Assembly (NCBI GenBank): GCA_947503135.1 | Contig: CANNCQ010000001.1 | Coordinates: 62,001-126,000, forward strand | DNA length: 64,000 nt | Direction of reading: 5' to 3' | Origin: an uncultured Aquimarina sp. | GTDB lineage: Bacteria > Bacteroidota > Bacteroidia > Flavobacteriales > Flavobacteriaceae | In this document: positions 24,253 to 32,446 of the stretch, piece by piece | Layout of the letters: every line of letters begins with the position of its first letter | Position numbering within the stretch: the first letter of the stretch is position 1 | Made by a program: the position numbers and the translations under genes | The notes under the pieces: generated by a model | What the model was told of the DNA's origin: nothing | Database searches by the model: none | What the model saw: the letters and a program-made list of their open reading frames with translations, nothing else

Positions 24253-24671
24253 TGCAGTTGGACTGGTGTAACAATAAGCTGTTTGTAAAGCGAGGCATCT
24301 ACTTGGTTTACTTTTAAAAATTGAAGTACCCGTTTGGCAGTTGGCTCATCATAAGTTCCCATAGTTACTTCCGCCCAACCGTGCTTTTTTAATAGATAGA
24401 CTTGAAGTTGGGTAACTTCAAATCCTTTACTTCCTAGTTTCAATGGAAAAACAGTAGCTATTTTTTTTACAGTTGCTACTGGAGGAGCTGTAGTTATTTC
24501 TTTTTTCTTCGGAGGGAGGACTACTTGCGATTTTGTGATATTTATAGGAGTATCGTTTTGCATATCCAACTCCTTATTTTTTTTGGATTTAGATAATTGA
24601 TATTGTAATACACCGATCCCAATTAATAATCCAATAGTAAGACCGACTTGTATTTTTTGTTTATTATTCAT
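24249..24671 (-). CDS. Membrane-anchored peptidoglycan-binding-like protein A
   Basis: The protein has 140 residues from the ATG at 24671; the longer open frame would overlap the previous gene. One N-terminal helix (8-24) and a Pro/Lys/Thr-rich linker precede a C-terminal domain with the PG_binding_1 pattern (LKLGSKGFEVTQLQVYLLKK, then PTAKRVLQFL). It is a relative of the next gene upstream. It is likely to hold a virion or lysis protein against murein. Confidence 0.62.
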   Translation of the reverse strand: MNNKQKIQVGLTIGLLIGIGVLQYQLSKSKKNKELDMQNDTPINITKSQVVLPPKKKEITTAPPVATVKKIATVFPLKLGSKGFEVTQLQVYLLKKHGWAEVTMGTYDEPTAKRVLQFLKVNQVDASLYKQLIVTPVQLQ

Positions 24672-24672
24672 C

Positions 24673-25155
24673 TTATTTTCCCATTGCTTTAAGCGCATTT
24701 CGCATTCCATTAATATCACTTGTTGTAAAGACCGATTTTCCCAATCGTTTTTTAGAAGCTCTTGCGGTCTTTGGACCAAAAATGCCATCAACGCCATCTC
24801 TTCTAGCACCCGAAGTGCCTAAATCCTCTTTGTAAATTTTAAGGTAACGCTGCAAAATTTTCACATCAGGGTGGCGACTTCCGTACTTTATGGGATAACC
24901 AGATTTGCCAGTACTAGAAGCTGACCGTTTAGATACGGAACGCACAGCAACTTTTGAGCTAGTTGTAGTATTTTGTGACACAGCAGTGGACTGCTTAGAA
25001 CCTGTAAGGGTCATTTGCTTTTGTTTCTTTTTCTTTTGGAAATAGTACCAAGTAAACCCTGCGCCTACAAGCGTGATAATAGTACCTCCGGCAATGAGTA
25101 GGTCTTTGTTTTCTGTAAAGAAATTAGAAGTTGATTTTGTGATTGCTTTTTTCAT
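24673..25155 (-). CDS. Membrane-anchored peptidoglycan-binding protein B
   Basis: The protein has 160 residues: one N-terminal helix (17-37), a Lys-rich and then Ser/Thr-rich linker, and a clear PG_binding_1 domain (IKYGSRHPDVKILQRYLK, DGIFGPKTARASKKRLG). It has the same plan as the 24249-24671 protein, so the two arose by duplication. It overlaps the start of the neighbouring gene by one base. Confidence 0.72.
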   Translation of the reverse strand: MKKAITKSTSNFFTENKDLLIAGGTIITLVGAGFTWYYFQKKKKQKQMTLTGSKQSTAVSQNTTTSSKVAVRSVSKRSASSTGKSGYPIKYGSRHPDVKILQRYLKIYKEDLGTSGARRDGVDGIFGPKTARASKKRLGKSVFTTSDINGMRNALKAMGK

Positions 25156-25682
25156 TAGACAGTAGTATAATTAGGAAGTTGTTTAACGGCTTGAGTTACA
25201 TATTGATTGAGTTCAGTAGCAGATAAAAAGCTGGATAGATGTTGCCACATATCTATTTTGTAGCGTAGCAAAAAAGCCTTTGAAATACTCGATACATTGG
25301 TTTTGTCTTTCAAGTGCTTTGAAAAAATGATTTTCACGATTTCTTCATTATCATTGAAAGTGCCTTTTGCATTTTTAAGTTGCTCTGCATATTTTTTAGC
25401 AGTAGTGCTACTGATCTCCACAATTGATTTGGGTTGCAACCATCGTTTTACTTCGTCGGTGTAATTCATATCAAAAGCATTATTCCAATTGGGAACTTGC
25501 CGAACGCCTGCGGTAGTCTTCAGATTAATGGGTGTACCCAAACCTAATTTTGAATTGGCGAGATTCGAAGTGTTTTGGTTTTTCAATCGGTTATTAAAAA
25601 ACCAAAAAACGCCCACACCGATCACTGCTACCGAAGCACCACCAATCATCCACCAGGTTGTTTTTGATATTTCCATTATCAT
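25155..25682 (-). CDS. Membrane-anchored protein of a duplicated family, copy 1
   Basis: The protein has 175 residues: an N-terminal helix (about 9-28) and a linker, then a helical domain starting AFDMNYTDEV and ending QAVKQLPNYTTV. The neighbour at 25679-26176 has the same plan with matching AFDVNY, AKQI, DKVQVAQVSKAY and QLPNYRT positions. No known family is recognised; an annexin-like helical repeat is one weak possibility. ATGA overlap with the neighbour. Confidence 0.6.
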   Translation of the reverse strand: MIMEISKTTWWMIGGASVAVIGVGVFWFFNNRLKNQNTSNLANSKLGLGTPINLKTTAGVRQVPNWNNAFDMNYTDEVKRWLQPKSIVEISSTTAKKYAEQLKNAKGTFNDNEEIVKIIFSKHLKDKTNVSSISKAFLLRYKIDMWQHLSSFLSATELNQYVTQAVKQLPNYTTV

Positions 25683-26176
25683 TTTATCGTTCTATAATTA
25701 GGTAATTGTGCTACGATTTCAAGGACTTGTTTAATCTCCGTAGTTGAAAAGCGCTCTTTGAGCACATCAATCAAATTCTCAGAGTACAACTCTTGATAGG
25801 CTTTAGAGACTTGAGCTACTTGCACTTTATCCTTAAGTTTTCTAAAGACCGCATATACTTTAGCTTCATTATCTCCTCCTAAAAACCAGCTTCCCCAAGC
25901 GTCATAAATTTGTTTGGCGTAACTTGAAGCCACCTTTTTCTTTACGACCAAAACTGTAGTTGAAGCGCCTTGAAGCACAGCACTTAAATAATTCACATCA
26001 AAAGCCTGTTCCACATTTAAAAGGGTAGTACTGGTATCGGTTTTAGATTTAATGAGTTGTAATAAAATCCCTGTTCTTTTATCTCTAATTCGTTGTCGCA
26101 GACTAACTGCTGTTACCCCTGTAAAGAGTACAGCCAAGCTGATACCTAAAAGTTGATGCGAGTTGCTGATCTTCAT
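25679..26176 (-). CDS. Membrane-anchored protein of a duplicated family, copy 2
   Basis: The protein has 165 residues: an N-terminal hydrophobic segment (8-24), a basic stretch (RQRIRDKRTG), then the same C-terminal helical domain as the previous entry (AFDVNYLSAV to VAQLPNYRTIK). The pair is a tandem duplication that has diverged strongly. The role is probably structural. Confidence 0.6.
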   Translation of the reverse strand: MKISNSHQLLGISLAVLFTGVTAVSLRQRIRDKRTGILLQLIKSKTDTSTTLLNVEQAFDVNYLSAVLQGASTTVLVVKKKVASSYAKQIYDAWGSWFLGGDNEAKVYAVFRKLKDKVQVAQVSKAYQELYSENLIDVLKERFSTTEIKQVLEIVAQLPNYRTIK

Positions 26177-26620
26177 TTATTTGAGTAGTTTTAAACCACG
26201 CCCTACAGGGGTGAGCATTGCTAAATCAGTTACATCTGCATTTTTAGCTGAATTTCTAAGGATAACAATCAGTCCAAGAAGTACTGTTCCGAGTACCACG
26301 GGAAGTCCGATAGATAAGATTTTAGTAATATTTTTACCCATTCCTAAAAAGTTACTTCCGATCTCTGATAGATCTGCAATAGTTCGGGTGGTCATATTAG
26401 ATACATCAATCTTGTTTTTTTGAAGCCAACTATTAAAACTAGGGTTGGTCAAACAGCTACTTGAACCTTGATTTTTCCAAGTAACGAGCCACAACATTTT
26501 CGCATTTTCAGTACCTACTTCACGTTTTAATTTGGTGAAATAGCCTACCCAAAGCGCACAGGGGTCGTTTGCTTCAGGAATCAGAAAAGAAGTATTATAT
26601 GCGCTCGCTTCTATAGCCAT
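26177..26620 (-). CDS. Membrane protein of the virion-like module
   Basis: The protein has 147 residues. A soluble helical N-terminal part has two Cys (NDPCALWVGYF, SSSCLTNPSFNSWL), then a glycine-bearing lead-in and a long membrane helix (about 104-124), with a short C-terminus. No signal peptide is present, so it is a C-terminally anchored protein. No family is recognised. Confidence 0.55.
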   Translation of the reverse strand: MAIEASAYNTSFLIPEANDPCALWVGYFTKLKREVGTENAKMLWLVTWKNQGSSSCLTNPSFNSWLQKNKIDVSNMTTRTIADLSEIGSNFLGMGKNITKILSIGLPVVLGTVLLGLIVILRNSAKNADVTDLAMLTPVGRGLKLLK

Positions 26621-26622
26621 TG

Positions 26623-26805
26623 TTATCCTATAATTTTAGTGGCGTATTTTTTTAGTTCTGCTTTGGAAAAATTGTTCTCTTCTAAAAAAGAAGTCAGTCT
26701 CTTCTTAATGATCTCTTCTTTTTTTAAAGCTTGCTGTTTATCATAATTGATATAGAGCTGTCTTCCCAACCAAAACCCAACGCCTAATGTGATAATGGTT
26801 TTCAT
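26623..26805 (-). CDS. 60-aa membrane-associated protein
   Basis: The protein has a short hydrophobic start (MKTIITLGVGFWLG) and a charged helical rest (KKRLTSFLEENNFSKAELKKYA). It lies 2 bp and 0 bp from its neighbours, which supports a true gene. Its size and plan match the other anchored proteins of the module. Confidence 0.58.
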   Translation of the reverse strand: MKTIITLGVGFWLGRQLYINYDKQQALKKEEIIKKRLTSFLEENNFSKAELKKYATKIIG

Positions 26806-27300
26806 TTACTTGTTTTTAAAAATATGTTGCTCTGGAATCCCAATTTCAGCCAACCAATCTGCAGTATCAAAGCCGGGGTTTTCAGATTCTGATTTACTTT
26901 TGATTTGGTCAAATCCCATAATAATTACCTTTGGAAAGCGCAGTATATAAAACTTAACAATGGCTTCTAAAGTGACTTTTTGTGCTCCGGTACGGGAGTC
27001 TTTACTCCACGCTTCTTTGAGTGTGCGACCACCCACATAAGCAATATGTTTAGTAATACCTGTAATGCCGTCTGTACCTTGAGAAATACCCCATAAATCC
27101 ACGGTGGTAGGACTTTGTTCTGGAATAATGGTTTGCATAGTCCCATCTTGAAGCACCAAATAATCAAAGCCAGGGCGTACCCATCCAAAACCACCTTGGC
27201 GTATGGGGCTGGTGTGCTGCTCTATAATGTGGGCCTTATCTAAATCTTTCTGCTCTCCAGTATTGGTACTCTGTAGAACTAAATAGTCTATTGATTTCAT
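26806..27300 (-). CDS. N-acetylmuramoyl-L-alanine amidase fold lacking zinc ligands
   Basis: The protein has 164 residues. The order of motifs follows amidase_2/PGRP (T7 lysozyme type): a first strand YLVLQSTNTG, GWVRPGFDYLVLQDGT, and a late MGFDQIKS...NPGFDTADWL. However, the zinc His of the first strand is Gln10, and the late His and Cys positions are Phe/Asp130-131 and Gly143. A catalytic amidase should have all of these ligands, so this is probably a murein-binding pseudoenzyme. It has no membrane helix. Confidence 0.62.
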   Translation of the reverse strand: MKSIDYLVLQSTNTGEQKDLDKAHIIEQHTSPIRQGGFGWVRPGFDYLVLQDGTMQTIIPEQSPTTVDLWGISQGTDGITGITKHIAYVGGRTLKEAWSKDSRTGAQKVTLEAIVKFYILRFPKVIIMGFDQIKSKSESENPGFDTADWLAEIGIPEQHIFKNK

Positions 27301-27305
27301 CGTAT

Positions 27306-27743
27306 TTATTTTTTAAGGTTTTCTAATTTTCTAAATCCAAGTAATCGGTAGCTTGGGTAGGCTTTGATATTGACTTGATTGTTTTGATTTCCACCAAGGC
27401 AGTAGATGTATTTTTTGTCTTGAGAATAACCAATAAAAAAGCCAACGTGTCCTTTCCAACTCTGTTTGCTTTCTCTCCAAAACACTACGATATCTCCTAC
27501 TACGGGCAATTGCGTTTCAAGACCTACTTTCAACCACGATCGGGCCGTGAGGGCATTACTTCGTTCTTTGTTGGCTTTGAGTGCGACCCAGTTTGCAAAG
27601 GCAGCGCACCAAGCGGTTTCATCGGTAGTAACCCATTGTTGCCCAATTTCTTGGAAGTAGTTAAGAATGATTTTATTATGCTGTTCTCCAAGAGTTTCTG
27701 TAACTCCAAATTGGCTTAAGGCAATTTCTATTGTTGTATTCAT
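27306..27743 (-). CDS. CHAP/NlpC-like cell wall hydrolase
   Basis: The protein has 145 residues from the ATG at 27743. It carries a catalytic Cys in TAWCAAFANWV (C46), a His in WKGHVGFFIG (H99) and GGNQNNQVNI, the signature of a TIGR02594-type CHAP amidase/endopeptidase found in phages and in the secreted hydrolases of Bacteroidetes. It likely cuts peptide bonds in murein. No signal peptide is visible, so release would require a holin or virion packaging. Confidence 0.8.
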   Translation of the reverse strand: MNTTIEIALSQFGVTETLGEQHNKIILNYFQEIGQQWVTTDETAWCAAFANWVALKANKERSNALTARSWLKVGLETQLPVVGDIVVFWRESKQSWKGHVGFFIGYSQDKKYIYCLGGNQNNQVNIKAYPSYRLLGFRKLENLKK

Positions 27744-27745
27744 AA

Positions 27746-29548
27746 TTAATTCCAATGTTTAGGGATTCCTTTACTCATTTGTACTCCAATCGCTTTTCTC
27801 GATGTTTCAGGAAGCAAATCATACACTTCAAATTGTTTATGGTAGAGTAGGAGTGTGATTCTTTGATTTGCGGGAACAGTCAAACACCAACTATTGCGAC
27901 CATCAATGATCGCTCCTTTTAGATCATAAAGTTCCGAGGTGTTTGAAAAATTCTGAGGACTATCATAGTTCCGAAAAGAGTGGGTAATGCAAGTCTCTTT
28001 TCCTGTGATTGATTTATGAATGAATTGTAATGAATTGAGCTTTTCGATGCTTGAATTGATGACTTTTAAATGCTGAAGTACCGCTGGATTGTGCTGAAAG
28101 TCTTCTCGATATTCCTGATAGTCTTCGCTAAAACTAATTGCGGGAGTACGGATTGTTTTTTTCAACTGAGTGCTATTCGTGTTTATAGAAGTACTTAGTA
28201 CAACATCTTCTTTGGAACTAATAGCTAGTCCTGTATCAAAAGCAGCGAGTACTATAGTATCCGCTACAGTTCCAGGAGTAGAAATCAGCGAGTAGGTTTG
28301 ATCGTTTCTATTGGCAACATAAAGCAAATCGGTAGTGCTATTATATGCCATTGACAAAGGAGCGTTACCGACTTCAATAGTTTGAGCAATAGAAAAAATA
28401 GTATCGTCTAAAGCAATAATAGAAGTGCCATCCGTTAATGAAAAATACAACTGCGCACTACCCAAGTGATATCCGAATTTTCCTTTAGTAGTCGCTACAG
28501 CGATACCTTGTTCCAAAACAGTATTCTCAGGATCGAGAACTGTAATTGATTGTGAATCCTGATTAAAAATATAGATATTCCCTGATTCCTGATGTATTCC
28601 AATTGATTTTGGAGCGTTGAAATTGGAAAGAGTTGTTATTCCTTTAGAATTGACATCAATTAGGGTTAGCGTATCAGATGCTAAATTTGCGATATAGATA
28701 ACAGAATTAACGGTATTAAAAGCAATGGCAATCGGACGTTTTCCTGTATCGTAAATTCCTAATACATCAAAACTTGTATCAATCTCATATGCTTTATTGG
28801 AAACAGAACCGAGAACGTACACATTTCCGTAGTTTGAATTAGACGGGTTTGTGTTAACCGCTAGATCAACAGGAGATATTGCTCCTGTAAATCCATTCCC
28901 TAAATTAAGGGTATTAATTACTGAGCCACTGGTATCGACAATACTTAGGGAATCCGATAATTGGTTTGCGATGTAAAACAAATCGTTTGCAGGATTATAG
29001 ATGGCATTTTGCGGATGTACTCCTAGTGGAGTAGAGAAGTCCTGAACTTCAATAATGGGACTAAGCGCATCATTTTGAGTATCTGAATTCGCACCCCATA
29101 AACTCACTTTTTGTGGTACAGCCGTGTTATTAGTAATTGTAATCTGAGTTACTTCTGAATTTTTTTGTAGCTCTTCTTGAAACTGCTTTGGGTTACTTCC
29201 TTTTAGAGTACTTGGTTTTAGTCTATGAGCTACTGCTAACTGTTTGTCCTTTTCTTGGATGGCATATAGTTTTTTAAGCTTTTTTAGGCGTTTCTTTTTG
29301 TAAGAGATTTCATTAGAGCCTCTAACTTCTATAAGTCCTTCTCTAGTTCCCCATTTTTCAAGTAAGCGTTTGTATTTAGGAGTCTTTTTTTCTGCTGCAC
29401 TCCAATTGTCAGAAACATAACTGTCTTGAGTTGTATCGTCAGTTAATTCTATTATAGGGGAAGACACCTTCTTTGCTTTTATCGCCCAAAAAGTACCGAG
29501 GGTAAGCCCCGTGAGTGTCGCTAAACTGATATATACTTTTTTATGCAT
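27746..29548 (-). CDS. Membrane-anchored virion-like protein with YVTN beta-propeller inserted in a shared domain
   Basis: The protein has 600 residues: an N-terminal helix (7-23), a charged segment, then the first half of a domain (ITITNNTAVPQKVSLWGAN, to about 160), a propeller (about 180-455; repeats such as LFYIANQLSDSLSIVD and LLYVANRNDQTYSLI) and the second half (NPAVLQHL at 487, SPQNF at 530). The same two halves, without the propeller, form the core of the 294-aa protein (GAN 105, NPFKI 135, SPQNF 179). The distance from NP to SPQNF is 43 and 44 residues respectively. It is probably a virion protein with an exposed propeller. Confidence 0.68.
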   Translation of the reverse strand: MHKKVYISLATLTGLTLGTFWAIKAKKVSSPIIELTDDTTQDSYVSDNWSAAEKKTPKYKRLLEKWGTREGLIEVRGSNEISYKKKRLKKLKKLYAIQEKDKQLAVAHRLKPSTLKGSNPKQFQEELQKNSEVTQITITNNTAVPQKVSLWGANSDTQNDALSPIIEVQDFSTPLGVHPQNAIYNPANDLFYIANQLSDSLSIVDTSGSVINTLNLGNGFTGAISPVDLAVNTNPSNSNYGNVYVLGSVSNKAYEIDTSFDVLGIYDTGKRPIAIAFNTVNSVIYIANLASDTLTLIDVNSKGITTLSNFNAPKSIGIHQESGNIYIFNQDSQSITVLDPENTVLEQGIAVATTKGKFGYHLGSAQLYFSLTDGTSIIALDDTIFSIAQTIEVGNAPLSMAYNSTTDLLYVANRNDQTYSLISTPGTVADTIVLAAFDTGLAISSKEDVVLSTSINTNSTQLKKTIRTPAISFSEDYQEYREDFQHNPAVLQHLKVINSSIEKLNSLQFIHKSITGKETCITHSFRNYDSPQNFSNTSELYDLKGAIIDGRNSWCLTVPANQRITLLLYHKQFEVYDLLPETSRKAIGVQMSKGIPKHWN

Positions 29549-30299
29549 TTAGTTTATAATTCTCTATAAAGTCAATCACATCTTTAGTGCGCTGCACTTG
29601 TGAAGCGCCTACCATTTCAGGGTTTTTTCCAAATACTTTGGTTACTGCATAGACCGCTTCAATAGTAGGAAAGCCGTAATCTAAATACTGTTTAATCCCA
29701 CAGAGGTCAGCGGTTTTTTGACTTCGTGTATTTAAAAACCAGTGGCAACCTTCGTGGGCTAATATGGCTACTCGGATCGGTATGGTATAGCCTTGAAATA
29801 AGCGCTTTGAAATCTGAACACGTGGCATTTTACGGTGTGTTCTCGCTGGTGTGATAAGTTCATTTCCAAAGTTATCAGTGATCTTATTTAGATATTGAAA
29901 TAGAAACTCGTGATCGGCACTATCAAAAAAACCCGGATTCACATATCCCGCCTTTTGAGAAAAACCAATGGCGAATTCCATAAAACGGTGCTGCTCCTCT
30001 GAAGCCCATCCTTTTTCAGCTTCCATCTTTTCAATTTGGAACGAATGCACTTTAAAAGCATAATCGTCCGTCGCATTCTTATCGAAAATGTGAAGCTCTA
30101 ATACTTCAGGAGATACAGGTAGTGCGATACTAAATTCCCGTATTGCCTTTGCTTTTTGAAACCGTGCTTTTCGCTTGAAATAAAACGAATGCGCATACCG
30201 AGGATCATATACCCGAATGCCCAACTCAAAGGGCATTAGAGCTTCGATCGCTAATTTGATGGTAAAGCGTTGTTTATTCGATGGAATGGGTATGATCAT
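29541..30299 (-). CDS. HExxH-type metallopeptidase-like protein
   Basis: The protein has 252 residues. The zinc-binding HEGCH (182-186) is preceded by IRVAILA and followed by TRSQKTADLCG, where D198 is a candidate third ligand. The N-terminal ~95 residues are beta-rich. No signal or membrane segment is seen. It may be a virion-associated or maturation protease. It overlaps the next gene by eight bases. Confidence 0.65.
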   Translation of the reverse strand: MIIPIPSNKQRFTIKLAIEALMPFELGIRVYDPRYAHSFYFKRKARFQKAKAIREFSIALPVSPEVLELHIFDKNATDDYAFKVHSFQIEKMEAEKGWASEEQHRFMEFAIGFSQKAGYVNPGFFDSADHEFLFQYLNKITDNFGNELITPARTHRKMPRVQISKRLFQGYTIPIRVAILAHEGCHWFLNTRSQKTADLCGIKQYLDYGFPTIEAVYAVTKVFGKNPEMVGASQVQRTKDVIDFIENYKLNA

Positions 30300-30313
30300 A
30301 ACAGCTCCTTACT

Positions 30314-30817
30314 TTATGGGGTATTCTTTTTCAAAGCGATTGCTCCGATAATTCCAATGACAACCACGCCACCAATAATTAAAGGGACTTTGGGAAATCC
30401 CGCTTCTTTTTCAGGAGTTTCTGAATCGCCAAGACTTACCGAATAATCAGTATCAGGGGTATCAGATGCTTCTGAAGGATTTAACTGCGAAGTCATCGCA
30501 CTAATTTGTGCTCCAATTCCACTAGCTCCACCAGAAGCTGTGTAGGTATTTCCTAGTTTTCTAATTAAAGTACTGCGACGTTTTCTACGCATTACCCTAA
30601 TAGGACTATTTCTACGAGCGCTTCTACGCTGAATCCGCTCGGTTCTGCGTTGGACTCGTTGTCCTTTGCGAGCGGATCGCCTTTGTTTTCGACCAGCTCT
30701 TCGTGAAGCAATAGCACTCTGACTTCTTCTTCCTTTAGTTCTTTTACCAAAAAAGTTATCGTAATTATCTTCTCCTGCTTGCTTGGCAAGAATTGCTTCT
30801 GTTTCTCCTGCAATCAT
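30314..30817 (-). CDS. Arg-rich protein with C-terminal membrane helix
   Basis: The protein has 167 residues. Residues about 25-85 are extremely Arg-rich (KGRRSQSAIASRRAGRKQRR, IQRRSARR), like DNA-binding virion core proteins. A Gly/Ser-rich stretch and an acidic segment follow, then a C-terminal helix (PLIIGGVVVIGIIGAIAL). The basic domain would face packaged DNA beneath a membrane, if the virion model is right. Confidence 0.6.
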   Translation of the reverse strand: MIAGETEAILAKQAGEDNYDNFFGKRTKGRRSQSAIASRRAGRKQRRSARKGQRVQRRTERIQRRSARRNSPIRVMRRKRRSTLIRKLGNTYTASGGASGIGAQISAMTSQLNPSEASDTPDTDYSVSLGDSETPEKEAGFPKVPLIIGGVVVIGIIGAIALKKNTP

Positions 30818-30830
30818 TATTCTTATTTCT

Positions 30831-31058
30831 TTAAATGATTTCTAATACCCGAAGTGTACTCTGATCGGGATCAAAGGCAACGGCCTGATACCCTTTACCC
30901 ACAAAAGGATAGCCTTTGGCTTCTCCAGGGGCTAAAGGAACTCCGTTTACAATGGCTTCGGTAGTCCCTATATTCTTGATCGAACCGACTAAAAAGCCAA
31001 GCTGTAACTCTCCAGCTTGGGTATAGTCCTGTTCATTAATTTTTGCTAATACATCCAT
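30831..31058 (-). CDS. 75-aa beta-rich protein
   Basis: Small and soluble, with alternating strands and Gly turns (GELQLGFLVGSIKNIG, GYPFVGKGYQAVAFD). It is packed between two membrane-protein genes with gaps of about 12 bp. It could be a small capsid or spike-associated protein. No family is recognised. Confidence 0.55.
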   Translation of the reverse strand: MDVLAKINEQDYTQAGELQLGFLVGSIKNIGTTEAIVNGVPLAPGEAKGYPFVGKGYQAVAFDPDQSTLRVLEII

Positions 31059-31069
31059 ATTATTTTAAT

Positions 31070-31741
31070 TTATGTAGGCATTACTGGAGCGCGCATTTGC
31101 GGATAGGGCATAGGCGGACGGCTCGACTTCATAAATACAACAGCTCCAATTCCTAGAATCGCTATACCGCCACCGATCATAAGCATCATATTAGTTTTCT
31201 TTTTGGCTTCTACTTTTGCTTCTCGTTTCGAGGCTTCTTCTCTTCTTCTGCGTTCTTCTTGTTCCCTTCGTCTTTGAGCTGCTTCTTCACGTTTTTGTTG
31301 TTGTTCTCGCTGGCGTTGTTCTCTTTGAGCTTGCATACGACTTTGCAGATCACGCTTAGCAGCTAAAGCTTGTGATCTACCATAAGCTTGCTCTTCCCTA
31401 GCGGATGCAGCAGCAGCTCGTCTAGCACTCCTTTTAGCGCTTTTACGTTTAATGAGCCCCCCCACAATACCTACCGCACCTGTGAGAAGACCTAAAAACT
31501 GATCTTCATCGTTAGCACTTAAGCGCAGGATGAGGCTTTCTAAAGATTCTTGAAAATTGGTATCTCCACTTTCAAGTTTTTCAATAACGATATCACTTAA
31601 ATCATTTTGCGAAGGATTCCCTTTAAAAATGATGTTGTAATCCGTTAATAATTTCCTTAAAGCTTCGGGATAATTGACAATGAGGTAGGCAATATTATCG
31701 ATAACCTGATTGTATTTGAGTTGTGTGATTTTATTTGCCAT
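31070..31741 (-). CDS. Coiled-coil, Arg/Glu-rich membrane protein
   Basis: The protein has 223 residues: an N-terminal helical domain (about 10-75, NYPEALRKLLTDYNI), a basic stretch (KRKSAKRSARRAAAA), a long charged coiled coil (about 105-180) and one membrane helix (LMIGGGIAILGIGAVVF), with a Pro/Met-rich end. The N-terminal domain resembles that of the next protein upstream. It overlaps the neighbour by 11 bases. Confidence 0.58.
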   Translation of the reverse strand: MANKITQLKYNQVIDNIAYLIVNYPEALRKLLTDYNIIFKGNPSQNDLSDIVIEKLESGDTNFQESLESLILRLSANDEDQFLGLLTGAVGIVGGLIKRKSAKRSARRAAAASAREEQAYGRSQALAAKRDLQSRMQAQREQRQREQQQKREEAAQRRREQEERRRREEASKREAKVEAKKKTNMMLMIGGGIAILGIGAVVFMKSSRPPMPYPQMRAPVMPT

Positions 31742-32360
31742 TATTGAAATTAAATTTTAGTCCGTGTCCTACTAGAGTGCCTGCAAAAAACACGATTCCA
31801 AGAAGGATTAATTCATCTCTTGAAATGAGTTGTTGCTTTGATTTTGGCTCTGTTTTTTCGGTCTTGTTATTCTTCTCTTTTCGTTGACGGATTTCATTCC
31901 AAACCATTTGTACTTCCTGAGCTAAAGTCGTATTCTCAGGATCTGTATTTGATTTGCGAACGATACCTCGGTAATACTTTTCAAGTGCTCCATCACTATA
32001 ACTTTCAAATTGACTTAAAAAACTATCCTCATCACCAGAACCCATATAATTGGAATGTCCACAGTTCGAGCAATAATCCCCATCGTCATTGTAAGCATCA
32101 TTTTTACAAGCGCCACAACTAGAAGTTGTTTGGAATTTATTTAGAGAAAGAATAGTTCCTTTATCAGGGTGTAATTGCACCAATTCCTCAATGAACTTCT
32201 TGCCTTTTTTACGCGAAAGTTCTTTGATTGCACTGGCTAATCCTAGAGGGTCTTTGGGCGGATCAAAACCTTGATTGTATAGTAATTCAGAAACCTTTTT
32301 AGGATTGTGAAAAACGATATAATCAATTTTATTTTGAGCCAATTGATGTGCTTGTTTCAT
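31731..32360 (-). CDS. Zinc-ribbon membrane protein
   Basis: The protein has 209 residues: an N-terminal helical domain (HNPKKVSELLYNQGFDPPKD, similar in place and pattern to residues 22-60 of the neighbour), a zinc ribbon (CGAC at about 82-85 and CSNC at about 97-100), a low-complexity middle and a C-terminal membrane helix (LILLGIVFFAGTLVGHGL). Probably a virion membrane protein. The family is not recognised. Confidence 0.58.
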   Translation of the reverse strand: MKQAHQLAQNKIDYIVFHNPKKVSELLYNQGFDPPKDPLGLASAIKELSRKKGKKFIEELVQLHPDKGTILSLNKFQTTSSCGACKNDAYNDDGDYCSNCGHSNYMGSGDEDSFLSQFESYSDGALEKYYRGIVRKSNTDPENTTLAQEVQMVWNEIRQRKEKNNKTEKTEPKSKQQLISRDELILLGIVFFAGTLVGHGLKFNFNNGK

Positions 32361-32446
32361 ATCAGATTTAAAAAAATAGCCAAAGCAAGGGTTGGGGAAT
32401 TCCTTAACTCTGGCTATTTATAGTTAGATAATTAAGCGCTTTTTGA

